Of a DNA stretch of 64,000 nt, positions 1-9,828 are shown in pieces; position 1 is the stretch's first letter, and each line of letters begins with the position of its first letter. Position numbers and translations under genes: made by a program. The stretch covers positions 1,150,192,050 to 1,150,256,049 of the forward strand of contig OY728165.1 of NCBI GenBank assembly GCA_963277665.1, in the 5' to 3' direction. The notes below the pieces were generated by a model. That model was not told the origin of the DNA. It saw nothing but the letters and a program-made list of their open reading frames with translations, and did no database searches. This DNA is from Viscum album (taxonomy: Eukaryota > Streptophyta > Magnoliopsida > Santalales > Viscaceae).

Positions 1-404
1 GTGGATGATAAAATACACCCCAGTAAATACTTACGAATAAACAATCTCGGATAAAAATGAGATTGTGATATTTCCCTTACCTTAGGTCCAATTTGCTTCG
101 TATGTGTCCGAACCTCCTGTATAATGATTTAAATAATGTCATTGACTTATTACAGAATCATATTCATTGTTATGATATCATATATGGTTCACTTATGACA
201 TTATATTACCCGTTCTTTTGTAAATTCCATGTTAAAGAAGCGTTTTGGGTAAAATCGTTTCATTTATCGTAGGTGTTTTGACTTGTTGTTCTTGACATCA
301 TTATTACTTATATCATGATTTACTTACTTCCAGAATATAAAATATGATTTATATATCATATATATTCAGTATATATATATATATAATAGATAGATAAATA
401 AAAT

Positions 405-460
405 GAAAAACATCGTTCATGGAGACGGTAGTCCGTACGTACGCATGAACGCTGTTTTTC
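405..460. other. LTR hairpin H1
   Basis: Bases 405-420 pair with 445-460: 15 of 16 pairs are Watson-Crick, with one mismatch (413/452). The loop (421-444) holds GAGACGGTA and the palindrome GTACGTAC. The right LTR copy is at 6800-6855, where the mismatch pair is c/c instead of t/c. Confidence 0.85.
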
Positions 461-615
461 TTTCCTTATTGTCTTGAAATGGAAGTAAGTAGATGACATA
501 CATATGTATATATATATACATAAATCCAGTAGCTTTATAATGTCATGTATTTCATTATTATTTCTTATATATACATTATAATCATTCTTAAATGGTTAAC
601 ATGGAGAATGAATCT

Positions 616-660
616 CATCGCGTCGTGGAGACGGTATTCCCTACGTACGCACGAGCGATG
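616..660. other. LTR hairpin H2
   Basis: CATCGC (616-621) pairs with GCGATG (655-660) and TCGTG (623-627) pairs with CACGA (650-654), with a single bulged base at 622. The 22-nt loop 628-649 is nearly the same as in H1 and H3, although the stem sequence is unrelated. The right LTR copy is at 7011-7055. Confidence 0.85.
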
Positions 661-801
661 ATATCATTTCTATAGATATTGAATTGAATTGGAGTGGATT
701 ATAAAATATATCAGAATCATTATGATGTTGTAATAACTATGTATAGTTATTATTTACACCATTATACCCATCCATGTAAGGTGGTGGTGGAAAATAGATT
801 A

Positions 802-846
802 CACCACGGCGTGGAGACGGTATTCTGTACGTACGCACGCGCGGTG
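802..846. other. LTR hairpin H3
   Basis: CACC (802-805) pairs with GGTG (843-846) and CGTG (810-813) pairs with CACG (836-839), with two further pairs, one mismatch and one bulge between them. The loop 814-835 again reads GAGACGGTATTC then GTACGTACG. The right LTR copy is at 7197-7241. Confidence 0.8.
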
Positions 847-1181
847 ATTTCTTTTTCCGTAGGATGGATAGATGGTGAAATAGGGTTGTTTCGTACTAAT
901 AATAACATATCAGTATATGAGTGATACTGATGTTATTACTTCATAATGAAACAACCTAAGAAGAAGAAGTGGAAGAAGAAATAAAGATGAAAGAATTGGT
1001 AACGGTAATTACCTCTTCTTTGAAGTGCCTCTTTGAGACCTCCTCTTAGGGCACTAGAATTGGTCTTTGAGGAAGACCCGAACCTCTAGGATGTTGCTAG
1101 GGAAGTGGAGAAGGGATTTTGGCAGGGGTTGGCCGAGCTTCAGTGCTCAAATTGGTGTGAGGAGGAGGGGGAGGAGGTGTC

Positions 1182-1189
1182 CTTTTATA
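1182..1189 (-). promoter_or_regulatory. LTR TATA box (3' LTR copy)
   Basis: The complement reads TATAAAAG within a purine/pyrimidine-biased stretch. It is the only good TATA box in the part of the LTR upstream (element sense) of the hairpins. The same site is in the 5' LTR at 7577-7584. Confidence 0.5.
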
Positions 1190-3032
1190 AGGGAGGAGAG
1201 GGGCACCTTAGGAATTCTTAAAAATATTAATTTATAATAAATATAACCCCACTTAAAAACCTCCAAAAATGACTCATATTCGAAGCTTAGATGAGATAGG
1301 GTTGTAATCTCATCAACCAATCAAATTTATACATGTTTGGATCTTATTTTAAACCTTATCAATTAGATTTAACTCTAAGTTAAATAATTTAACTTTTACC
1401 GTGTCTTTTTGTTTTCTTTCACTATATGGTTAATACACTTACTATAACATGCCAAACGAACCCCAAATTGTATATTATTAATACATATATCCTTATCTAA
1501 GTCATTTGGCCGAACCTTAGATTTTTAGGAATAAAATAACAATTAATAATATAATATTTGATTTAAAAACCATTTTGTGTCAATTTTGACACTATTTGAT
1601 ATATGATTTTTTTTGAAAGTCATAAAAGAATTATATATTCGAACCAAGTTGATTAAATCAACACTAATATATCAGAGTAACCTATAAAATTAGTGGAATT
1701 AATAAAAAGTCTTAAATTACATTTATTTTGGTATTTATATTATCAATTATGTCAATATTTCATTAATAAGATAATTACTGCATCATCTTTGTGTCATAAA
1801 TAAATTATATTATTTGATGTCTAAAAATTACAAATAAAATACCATCATGTAGGAAATCTTTTTATCTTTCTAATGAATATTTATAGTCGAATTTAGCTTA
1901 TGTATAACCCCATATTAAAAATGATTTACTTATTAAACTTTGATTTTAACTATTTTAACCCTTCTTTAAATAAATTAATAATAAATGTCCTAATCTAATC
2001 CAAGTGGGCCTAAATGGTCATATTTTATTCCTAAGTTTGTTTTTGGTCGAATTAAACTTGTCCAATAGAATTAGGACATGTGTTAGGGTAATATTAATAT
2101 CATATTTACCCTTAGTTACCCTATTTACTATTAACCATGGTAAAAAAGTAAAAAGTTACTATTCACCAAAAAATTATTTTCATCTCATTGAACCACATTT
2201 TAGTCCTTGATATTAACCGTGTCTCTCAGATTTTCAAAATTCCATTCACAGAAGCGGTAAAATTAAGTTTTATGCAAAATTCCGTTTTTAACCTACCACT
2301 TAGTGGTTTCACTATTCATCAAAAATTGAAAGTTTTCAGAAAAATGCCAAAATTTCATCCTAAGCTATATTTCATATTCCGAATTCAAAAATGAAGTCTA
2401 TTTTACCAAATTCATAACATAGAAGTTGCATTAATTAATTTTATAATTAAATCCCGCTGTTAAAACAAATAGCGTGTTTTTTAAGAAACAAAATCTATCA
2501 AAAGATTGACACTTGATTATGTCTGGTTTAAATGTGAAATTACAAACAATGACCAACATTGTATTAAATTGTAAAAATATATTCTAAATATACTTTAAAA
2601 CCACTCAAATTAATAATTTATCACTATTAATTATTTCGATTAAAAAAGTTTTTTTTAATTATAATTTAGTAATTTTCACTATTCATTAGAATATGAAAGT
2701 TATCCGAAAAGTACCAAAATTTCACCTTAGGCTAAATTCGATACTCCGAATCCAAAAATGAATTCCATTTTGAAAAATAAAATTTACAAAATTTCCAAAA
2801 AGTGGTTATTACTATTCATAACGGCTAGTTTTAATAATATTTTAATAGCATATCGTTGTTTCGTGAAACTCAGTATTGCGTAATACACACGCTATCGAGG
2901 AAGGTCGCGATTGCGTGTAACGGAAGGAAAGTCAAGGATGCGTATTGTGAAAGCTTCTTTTGTTGTAGCGTACAACACAAGACATTAATGAAATTAAAAA
3001 GAATATTTTTCATAAAATCTTGGGGCGTTACA

Positions 3033-3048
3033 TTCTACCCCCCTTAAA
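3033..3048 (-). promoter_or_regulatory. Polypurine tract of the gag-only element
   Basis: The complement is AAGGGGGGTAGAA directly abutting the TGTAACGCCCC start of the 3' LTR. Just upstream in element sense is the motif ATTTCGAGGGCGAAATT, which Tekay/Del-type elements typically carry after the chromodomain; C keeps a variant of it. The motif survives here although pol is gone, which shows that the ancestor was a full element. Confidence 0.85.
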
Positions 3049-3701
3049 ATGAATTTCGCCCTCGAAATTCGTCGGGGTTATAAATGGTTTACTATTCAAA
3101 ATTTTCTTTGATAGAAACCCACATCGTAAAAAGGAACACCAAAACATGGCTTTAAAAACTAAAGTATGAAATGTAACGATTACCCAAATATACTAATCAC
3201 TGGGTTTCCACATAGGTGAAAATATGGATATGGAAGAAAAATCTAACCATCATGTTCTGATGGAGAGTGGTAGAGAACATGGCTATGGAAAAGCCAGTAA
3301 TCACAAATCCATAGATTTGTGATGATATAAGGTACCATCTGATTCATCAGGTATAATATCACTAGGACAACATTTTTGGTTTTCAAGATCATTTCCCTAA
3401 AGTTGAAAATTTGCTTAGAATAAATACTTACTTTATTTTGGTAAAATATCACTTTTGTTCGTGCCTTGAACAATTTCTACTTCATCTCTTAAATAAATGA
3501 AGTTGAATTTGTTATTCGTGATGTGTTAGCAGATCATGTGATAGAATGACAGGTCATTCCATCTGTCTCAAACAAAAGGTTAGCAAAACTTATATACATA
3601 AGTCGATCTATAGTGAGATTAATCATATATGGTTCCTAAAATGGACTTATACTTCATATATCATACTGCTTAATATAATAAAACTAGTTTCTACTAAACA
3701 G
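3049..3701. other. Non-coding inner region of the gag-only element
   Basis: AT-rich sequence between the polypurine tract and the tRNA-like cassette. Apart from the conserved pre-polypurine motif near 3055-3070, I see no pol-derived peptide in any frame. It is probably scar sequence left where pol was lost. Confidence 0.5.
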
Positions 3702-3820
3702 GGACTTCCTGTAGGTCAGTGGTAGGCGATAAAGGCCAGTCGCACTTCGGTTGTGGGTTCGATTCCCACAGCCTTGTCCGAAGCGATGGGCTGTCGCCCG
3801 TCCTGCAGGTTGTCCTTTTT
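3702..3820 (+). ncRNA. tRNA-like foldback cassette (candidate SINE or Pol III transcript)
   Basis: An A-box-like TAGGTCAGTGG (3712-3722) and a perfect B box GGTTCGATTCC (3756-3766) lie about 34 bases apart, ending in TTTTT (3816-3820) as a Pol III terminator. The B box lies in a T-arm-like hairpin (GTGGG/CCCAC around TTCGATT). A second hairpin pairs GATGGGC with GCCCGTC near 3785-3800. The ends form an inverted repeat: 3702-3715 pairs with 3802-3815 except for two unpaired T positions and a G-T wobble. It is not a normal tRNA: the acceptor arms next to the T-arm do not pair and no anticodon arm is clear. Target duplications are weak (TTTCTA on both sides). It is most likely a tRNA-derived SINE head; a tRNA pseudogene is the alternative. 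Confidence 0.55.
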
Positions 3821-4435
3821 CTAAAACTACGTTAATATAACATCCCATCAATAATATCGAAAATCTTCTATCCTAAAAAAATACTGACTTATGTCCAACA
3901 TAATCCAGTCTAATCTTTAGGCTTATTCATAATACTGCAGTCCACTCTCATAATATAGTGACAACGATTACCAGAGATTTAATACTGTCGTTGATCCCCA
4001 CATATCATAAGATATGTCTTGTTGGTCACATTCCAAACATTCAAAGTCCTTAATCGTGTATTCTCTTGAATACCTTAGTGAAAACATGAGTGCAGTTAAA
4101 AGTTAACACTTTCCACATACCAAAATCCTCAAAATTATTTATACTCAAACCATGATATCACTTAGTCCTTATATCAATCATGAGCTCATGAATACTATCA
4201 AACATTTAATTTTCTCCTTATCCCTTCATTATGCGCATATCATCTACATTCCAAAAATATCTGAATAACCTTTCATGGATACTGGTAACATTAATCATAT
4301 ACTTTCAAAACACAAGGAAAGACAACAGTGTAACAATCCATAGATGTCTCTTTATTCCAAAATTACACATGATAAACATGTAATCATTCCACTACATTCT
4401 CAAACCATTGACCGAGCTTCAAAAATTCTTTCATC
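3821..4435. other. Inner region downstream of gag, nothing recognised
   Basis: About 600 bases between the tRNA-like cassette and the gag stop codon. No conserved protein motif, repeat or RNA element was seen. Confidence 0.4.
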
Positions 4436-4969
4436 TCACATATCATTTGTAGTCTCTTCATCATCATCCACATAAATACTACCCATATGACCATACTGAT
4501 TCTCTTCATGAGTCTTTCCCTTAGGGCATTTGTTTGCATAATGCCCATACATTCCACATTTAAAACACTTAACCATTTTTGATGTCGTAGCAATACCATT
4601 ATCCTCATCCATGGTGTTAACCGACCCTTTTCCTTTGCACTTACTTGCTTTGTGTCCTTCTTTTCCACACCCAAAGCATCTTCCAGTTCCCTTGAAACAT
4701 TCTCCTTGATGCCTCTTCCCACATGATTTACATAGGGGAAATTGAACTTTCTTTCCTCTATGATCATCATGGAACTCCATCTTTCTCTTATTAGTTGAGT
4801 CAGGAAACTTACCAAATTTTACTTTATTGATCATGTTGTGAGATTGCTGATTCGGCATAATAATGATGTTTGGACATCCAAATCCCATTTCATTTGGTTG
4901 CTCATGAAGAATATCATTCCATTGTCCATCATATCCTCCATTATTGTGAATCATCTTGTTTCCAGCCAT
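4436..4969 (-). CDS. Truncated Gag with three zinc knuckles
   Basis: An uninterrupted 177-residue ORF begins MAGNKMIHNN and ends in an acidic tail (DDDEETTND). Cysteine/histidine clusters lie at C80-C83-H87-C91 (spacing 2-3-3) and in two canonical C-x2-C-x4-H-x4-C knuckles, C98-C101-H106-C111 and C135-C138-H143-C148. These knuckles bind the RNA genome in the Gag particle of retroelements. The matrix/capsid part (typical W...E...F/WW motifs) is absent: only about 75 unrelated or basic residues precede the first cluster, against well over 250 in full Ty3 Gag proteins. It begins about 230 bases downstream of the primer-binding site, as a gag should. Every other coding remnant in the window has stops, so an open frame in a non-autonomous element suggests recent origin or selection. 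It could bind and package its own RNA into particles supplied by a relative; that is inference. Confidence 0.75.
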   Translation of the reverse strand: MAGNKMIHNNGGYDGQWNDILHEQPNEMGFGCPNIIIMPNQQSHNMINKVKFGKFPDSTNKRKMEFHDDHRGKKVQFPLCKSCGKRHQGECFKGTGRCFGCGKEGHKASKCKGKGSVNTMDEDNGIATTSKMVKCFKCGMYGHYANKCPKGKTHEENQYGHMGSIYVDDDEETTNDM

Positions 4970-5198
4970 TTTCTAAAACCCAAATAGAATAGTGTTAGAT
5001 GCAAAAATCGTAATAAAGGGGGAGTAACTTAAATATCTATCATCTTTGGTTTAATCTAATATCGTTACCATAGTTCTAGAACTATATCCTATACGTATAC
5101 TTATCCTTAGGGGCATCCCTAGACATACCTTAGAAATATCTCTAGGGATCTCACTAACGTTTTCGCATCCTAGTTTCCAAAGGTTGACTAAACCTTTC

Positions 5199-5210
5199 CT
5201 CTGATACCAA
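5199..5210 (-). promoter_or_regulatory. Primer-binding site of the gag-only element
   Basis: The complement is TTGGTATCAGAG, matching the initiator-methionine tRNA 3' end used by most plant Ty3 elements. It starts one base after the LTR end at 5212. Confidence 0.85.
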
Positions 5211-5785
5211 CTGTAGAGACTCGTAGCTTATCGTACATTGACATTTCATTACTTTTGCGGAATACTTAGTACATAACAAAAACACACACTAAAGGATCGT
5301 AATTGTTTAGTGTCTTTGGAAACTCGGAACGTAATCTTCTAATCGTGGTGAAAGTTCTTCAATATCTCCCATAAAGGTCATCCCTTTTTTCTACCTAAAA
5401 CCTTTCTTTATATCCTGGGGAAAAGAAAACATAAAAGGGTGAGCTCAAATGCTCAGTAAGGGTAAACAAAGGAAATATCAATCACATAATTTTCATAAGA
5501 ACATAACATTTTTGGAAATCTTAACCTGCAAAAGAGAGCATAATTTCATAACATGGGATAAATCATAGTAGTGAAATGAAATCATAACTTAAAACATTAA
5601 TCATTGTGGCATACACACATAATCATAGAGAATCATTTCTTGTTAGTCAAGACTCATTGCCAAGACTATCTTAGTGGACAAAGTCCCTTTCTGAATCGAG
5701 TAATCCTCGTTTCAGTCCTGTTTCACTGAACCGGTATAACCTACCATTCCAGCCATGTCTATCTCATGAGATATAAAATCTTTAC

Positions 5786-5797
5786 CCAATGCATTGG
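5786..5797. other. Perfect 12-bp palindrome CCAATGCATTGG
   Basis: Self-complementary site about 570 bases inside the LTR end. Counterparts lie at 18020-18031 and 36899-36910 (D), 49360-49371 and 57063-57074 (C), and a different perfect palindrome TCGATGCATCGA at 12374-12385 (E). Confidence 0.7.
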
Positions 5798-6799
5798 AGG
5801 GAGATATAGGTCCCACCCATCTCTTAATGAATCCTTTCTTATGTGTGCCACAAAATCATAAATCATACATCATTTCATAACCCATGTAATAAAAATGGGA
5901 TTCTTAAACAACATGACATCATAAAACCATTCATATAAGATAAAGGAATTCATAAACATAATTCCATCACAACATAGTCAAATCAATGTAAAAATATGGA
6001 TAGAAACAGAACTCTTTATTATCTTAGATGGAAAATAATTTTGATAAAACACTTGAATTGAATTCTTGAGGAAAATATCCTTTCTTCTTCAAAATCAATT
6101 TCTTTTCACAAAACATCATGCAACTTTAAAAGAAAGAGATTTTATTGAAAATAGTCATGAAATCTTTTAGAGGAAGCTTCATGAAAATAAGGCTTTATAA
6201 AACAGTAGAAATCCGTTCGTGCCGTATAAGTTAAAAAAAAACATTCTTCGTACTTTTGTCGGAAAAGTCAAAAAGTACCTCGTACGACAAAAGATTCCTT
6301 TCATACATATTACTAAAAACTCACCGAAGGGTAAAAATGGATTTAAACAATTGTAGGTGGATGGAAATAATATTACATTTTGATGAAACATGGATGTGGA
6401 TGATAAAATACACCCCAGTAAATACTTACGAATAAACAATCTCGGATAAAAATGAGATTGTGATATTTCCCTTACCTTAGGTCCAATTTGCTTCGTATGT
6501 GTCCGAACCTCCTGTATAATGATTTAAATAATGTCATTGACTTATTACAGAATCATATTCATTGTTATGATATCATATATGGTTCACTTATGACATTATA
6601 TTACCCGTTCTTTTGTAAATTCCATGTTAAAGAAGCGTTTTGGGTAAAATCGTTTCATTTATCGTAGGTGTTTTGACTTGTTGTTCTTGACATCATTATT
6701 ACTTATATCATGATTTACTTACTTCCAGAATATAAAATATGATTTATATATCATATATATTCAGTATATATATATATATAATAGATAGATAAATAAAAT

Positions 6800-7241
6800 G
6801 AAAAACACCGTTCATGGAGACGGTAGTCCGTACGTACGCATGAACGCTGTTTTTCTTTCCTTATTGTCTTGAAATGGAAGTAAGTAGATGACATACATAT
6901 GTATATATATATACATAAATCCAGTAGCTTTATAATGTCATGTATTTCATTATTATTTCTTATATATACATTATAATCATTCTTAAATGGTTAACATGGA
7001 GAATGAATCTCATCGCGTCGTGGAGACGGTATTCCGTACGTACGCACGAGCGATGATATCATTTCTATAAATATTGAATTGAATTGGAGTGGATTATAAA
7101 ATATATCAGAATCATTATGATGTTGTAATAACTATGTATAGTTATTCTTTACACCATTATACCCATCCATGTAAGGTGGTGGTGGAAAATAGATTACACC
7201 ACGACGTGGAGACGGTATTCCGTACGTACGCACGCGCGGTG
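6800..7241. other. Hairpins H1-H3 in the 5' LTR
   Basis: H1 at 6800-6855, H2 at 7011-7055 and H3 at 7197-7241, in the same order as in the left LTR copy. They lie about 330-780 bases downstream of the TATA box in element sense, so they would be in the transcribed leader. Differences from the left copy fall in loops, in the H1 mismatch or in the bulged base of H3, and leave the stems paired. Confidence 0.8.
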
Positions 7242-7576
7242 ATTTCTTTTTCCGTAGGATGGATAGATGGTGAAATAGGGTTGTTTCGTACTAATAATAA
7301 CATATCAGTATATGAGTGATACTGATGTTATTACTTCATAATGAAACAACCTAAGAAGAAGAAGTGGAAGAAGAAATAAAGATGAAAGAATTGGTAACGG
7401 TAATTACCTCTTCTTTGAAGTGCCTCTTTGAGACCTCCTCTTAGGGCACTAGAATTGGTCTTTGAGGAAGACCCGAACCTCTAGGATGTTGCTAGGGAAG
7501 TGGAGAAGGGATTTTGGCAGGGGTTGGCCGAGCTTCAGTGCTCAAATTGGTGTGAGGAGGAGGGGGAGGAGGTGTC

Positions 7577-7584
7577 CTTTTATA
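7577..7584 (-). promoter_or_regulatory. LTR TATA box (5' LTR, active-position copy)
   Basis: The complement reads TATAAAAG, flanked by C/T-rich sequence. It sits about 1840 bases from the LTR start. About 170 bases downstream the transcript would read AAGAG/GTAATT (7406-7409), resembling a 5' splice site. Confidence 0.5.
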
Positions 7585-9431
7585 AGGGAGGAGAGGGGCA
7601 CCTTAGGAATTCTTAAAAATATTAATTTATAATAAATATAACCCCACTTAAAAACCTCCAAAAATGACTCATATTCGAAGCTTAGATGAGATAGGGTTGT
7701 AATCTCATCAACCAATCAAATTTATACATGTTTGGATCTTATTTTAAACCTTATCAATTAGATTTAACTCTAAGTTAAATAATTTAACTTTTACCGTGTC
7801 TTTTTGTTTTCTTTCACTATATGGTTAATACACTTACTATAACATGCCAAACGAACCCCAAATTGTATATTATTAATACATATATCCTTATCTAAGTCAT
7901 TTGGCCGAACCTTAGATTTTTAGGAATAAAATAACAATTAATAATATAATATTTGATTTAAAAACCATTTTGTGTCAATTTTGACACTATTTGATATATG
8001 ATTTTTTTTGAAAGTCATAAAAGAATTATATATTCGAACCAAGTTGATTAAATCAACACTAATATATCAGAGTAACCTATAAAATTAGTGGAATTCATAA
8101 AAAGTCTTAAATTACATTTATTTTGGTATTTATATTATCAATTATGTCAATATTTCATTAATAAGATAATTACTGCATCATCTTTGTGTCATAAATAAAT
8201 TATATTATTTGATGTCTAAAAATTACAAATAAAATACCATCATGTAGGAAATCTTTTTAGCTTTCTAATTAATATTTATAGTCGAATTTAGCTTATGTAT
8301 AACCCCATATTAAAAATGCTTTACTTATTAAACTTTGATTTTAACTATTTTAACCCTTCTTTAAATAAATTAATAATAAATGTCCTAATCTAATCCAAGT
8401 GGGCCTAAATGGTCATATTTTATTCCTAAGTTTGTTTTTGGTCGAATTACACTTGTCCAATAGAATTAGGACATGTGTTAGGGTAATATTAATTTCATAT
8501 TTACCCTTAGTTACCCTATTTACTATTAACCATGGTAAAAAAGTAAAAAGTTACTATTCACCAAAAAATTATTTTCATCTCATTGAACCACATTTTAGTC
8601 CTTGATATTAACCGTGTCTCTCGGATTTTCGAAATTCCATTCACAGAAGCGGTAAAATTAAGTTTTATGCAAAATTCCGTTTTTAACCTACCACTTAGTG
8701 GTTTCACTATTCATCAAAAATTGAAAGTTTTCAGAAAAATGCCAAAATTTCATCCTAAGCTATATTTCATATTCCGAATTCAAAAATGAAGTCTATTTTA
8801 CCAAATTCATAACATAGAAGTTGCATTAATTAATTTTATAATTAAATCCCGCTGTTAAAACAAATAGCGTGTTTTTTAAGAAACAAAATCTATCAAAAGA
8901 TTGACACTTGATTATGTCTGGTTTAAATGTGAAATTACAAACAATGACCAACATTGTATTAAATTGTAAAAATATATTCTAAATATACTTTAAAACCACT
9001 CAAATTAATAATTTATCACTATTAATTATTTCGATTAAAAAAGTTGTTTTTAATTATAATTTAGTAATTTTCACTATTCATTAGAATATGAAAGTTATCC
9101 GAAAAGTACCAAAATTTCACCTTAGGCTAAATTCGATACTCCGAATCCAAAAATGAATTCCATTTTGAAAAATAAAATTTACAAAATTTCCAAAAAGTGG
9201 TTATTGCTATTCATAACGGCTAGTTTTAATAATATTTTAATAGCATATCGTTGTTTCGTGAAACTCAGTATTGCGTACTACACACGCTATCGAGGAAGGT
9301 CGCGATTGCGTGTAACGGAAGGAAAGTCAAGGATGCGTATTGTGAAAGCTTCTTTTGTTGTAGCGTACAACACAAGACATTAATGAAATTAAAAAGAATA
9401 TTTTTCATAAAATCTTGGGGCGTTACAATAA

Positions 9432-9788
9432 ATCCCCAAGTACATTGGACCATTTCAAATTCTATAATGAATCAGATCTATTAATTATTGAAGTAAAATT
9501 CTTTCTTGACTCTTCAAATATCCCGAGGTGTTTCACATATCATTTTTAAAGAAGTAAATTTCAGTCCCATTACATGTACTCATCTATGAAGAAATAAAAT
9601 TGGAACCTAACATTTCTTACTATGAATATCCAATCAATATTCCTGACATAATAGAGAATGTATTGAGAAATCAGATTACTCGACTGATAAAATTTCTTTG
9701 GAGAAAGCATAAAAGAAAATAAGAAACATGGGAACCTGAGGATGTTGTGAAGAAAAACCTCAAAAATATTTTTACAAAGAAATATTGA
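9432..9788 (+). pseudogene. Integrase C-terminus and chromodomain remnant, element E
   Basis: Plus-strand reading gives PKYIGPFQIL, then EVFHISFLKK, HVLIYEEIKLEPN, ENVLRNQITRLIKFLW, ETWEPEDVV and FTKKY before a stop at 9786-9788. These match, in order, the integrase GPF..IL..VG and VFHVSLLRKY motifs and the chromodomain VLRNKTIPLVKVLW and ATWE motifs of chromoviruses. The chromodomain steers integration to marked chromatin. Several in-frame stops (for example between KHKRK and ETWE) show decay. The rest of pol is separated from it by the gag-only element, which inserted immediately before the PKYIGPF motif. Confidence 0.85.
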
Positions 9789-9812
9789 TGAAATTTTTTT
9801 AAGATGAAATTT

Positions 9813-9828
9813 ATGATGGAGGGATGAA
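9813..9828 (+). promoter_or_regulatory. Polypurine tract of element E
   Basis: Purine-rich GATGGAGGGATGAA directly before the LTR start, in the position expected for plus-strand priming. Confidence 0.6.

Larger units (their letters stand above)
1..3032 (-). repeat. 3' LTR of the gag-only element (partial)
   Basis: This matches 6396-9427 base for base apart from scattered substitutions. It ends on the plus strand in GGGGCGTTACA, the complement of the canonical TGTAACGCCCC start. It contains a TATA box (complement of 1182-1189), three hairpins (405-460, 616-660, 802-846) and an AT dinucleotide run near 370-387. Short ORFs here recur at the same offset in the other LTR and resemble no protein; I treat them as chance. 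Confidence 0.9.
1..9427 (-). mobile_element. Non-autonomous gag-only Ty3/gypsy LTR element (TR-GAG-like), left end outside window
   Basis: Two direct copies separated by exactly 6395 bases (1-3032 and 6396-9427) are nearly identical. Read on the minus strand the LTR begins TGTAACGCCCC, and the 5' LTR is 5212-9427 (4216 bp). The inner region (3033-5211, about 2.2 kb) has a primer-binding site at 5199-5210, a gag-derived ORF at 4436-4969, a polypurine tract at 3033-3048 and no protease, RT or integrase. The missing 1.2 kb of the 3' LTR should lie left of the window. By eye I count about 17 substitutions over 3032 aligned bases (about 0.6%), so the insertion is recent compared with everything else here. 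The element interrupts the integrase of a plus-strand element at 9428. Very long LTRs around a gag-only core fit the class called TR-GAG; enzymes must come from an autonomous relative. Confidence 0.85.
5212..9427 (-). repeat. 5' LTR of the gag-only element (4216 bp)
   Basis: The plus strand begins TGTAGAGACTCG (the complement ends ...CTCTACA) and ends GGGGCGTTACA. It contains the palindrome CCAATGCATTGG (5786-5797), hairpins H1-H3 (6800-7241) and a TATA box (7577-7584). If transcription starts near 7550, some 2.3 kb of the LTR, including all hairpins, forms the 5' leader. The portion 6396-9427 duplicates 1-3032. The first five bases beyond it (ATAAA, 9428-9432) should be the target duplication, but the other side is outside the window. 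Confidence 0.9.

Noticed and set aside
361..400. AT dinucleotide microsatellite as a feature of interest
   Set aside because: Short, common in AT-rich plant DNA, and simply duplicated with the LTR.
405..846. Hammerhead ribozymes of the retrozyme type
   Set aside because: The hairpins lack the CTGATGA and GAAA core of hammerhead ribozymes, and the LTRs are about ten times longer than those of retrozymes.
694..924. 76-codon frame repeated at 7089-7319 with few changes
   Set aside because: The repetition is due to the LTR duplication, and the frame spans hairpin H3. No similarity to a known protein and no gene-like context.
3702..3820. Functional tRNA gene
   Set aside because: The B box and T-arm are good, but the acceptor arms next to them do not pair and no standard anticodon arm can be drawn.
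4384..4815. 143-codon minus-strand frame overlapping gag
   Set aside because: Out-of-frame shadow of the zinc-knuckle ORF at 4436-4969; it lacks the Cys/His clusters.
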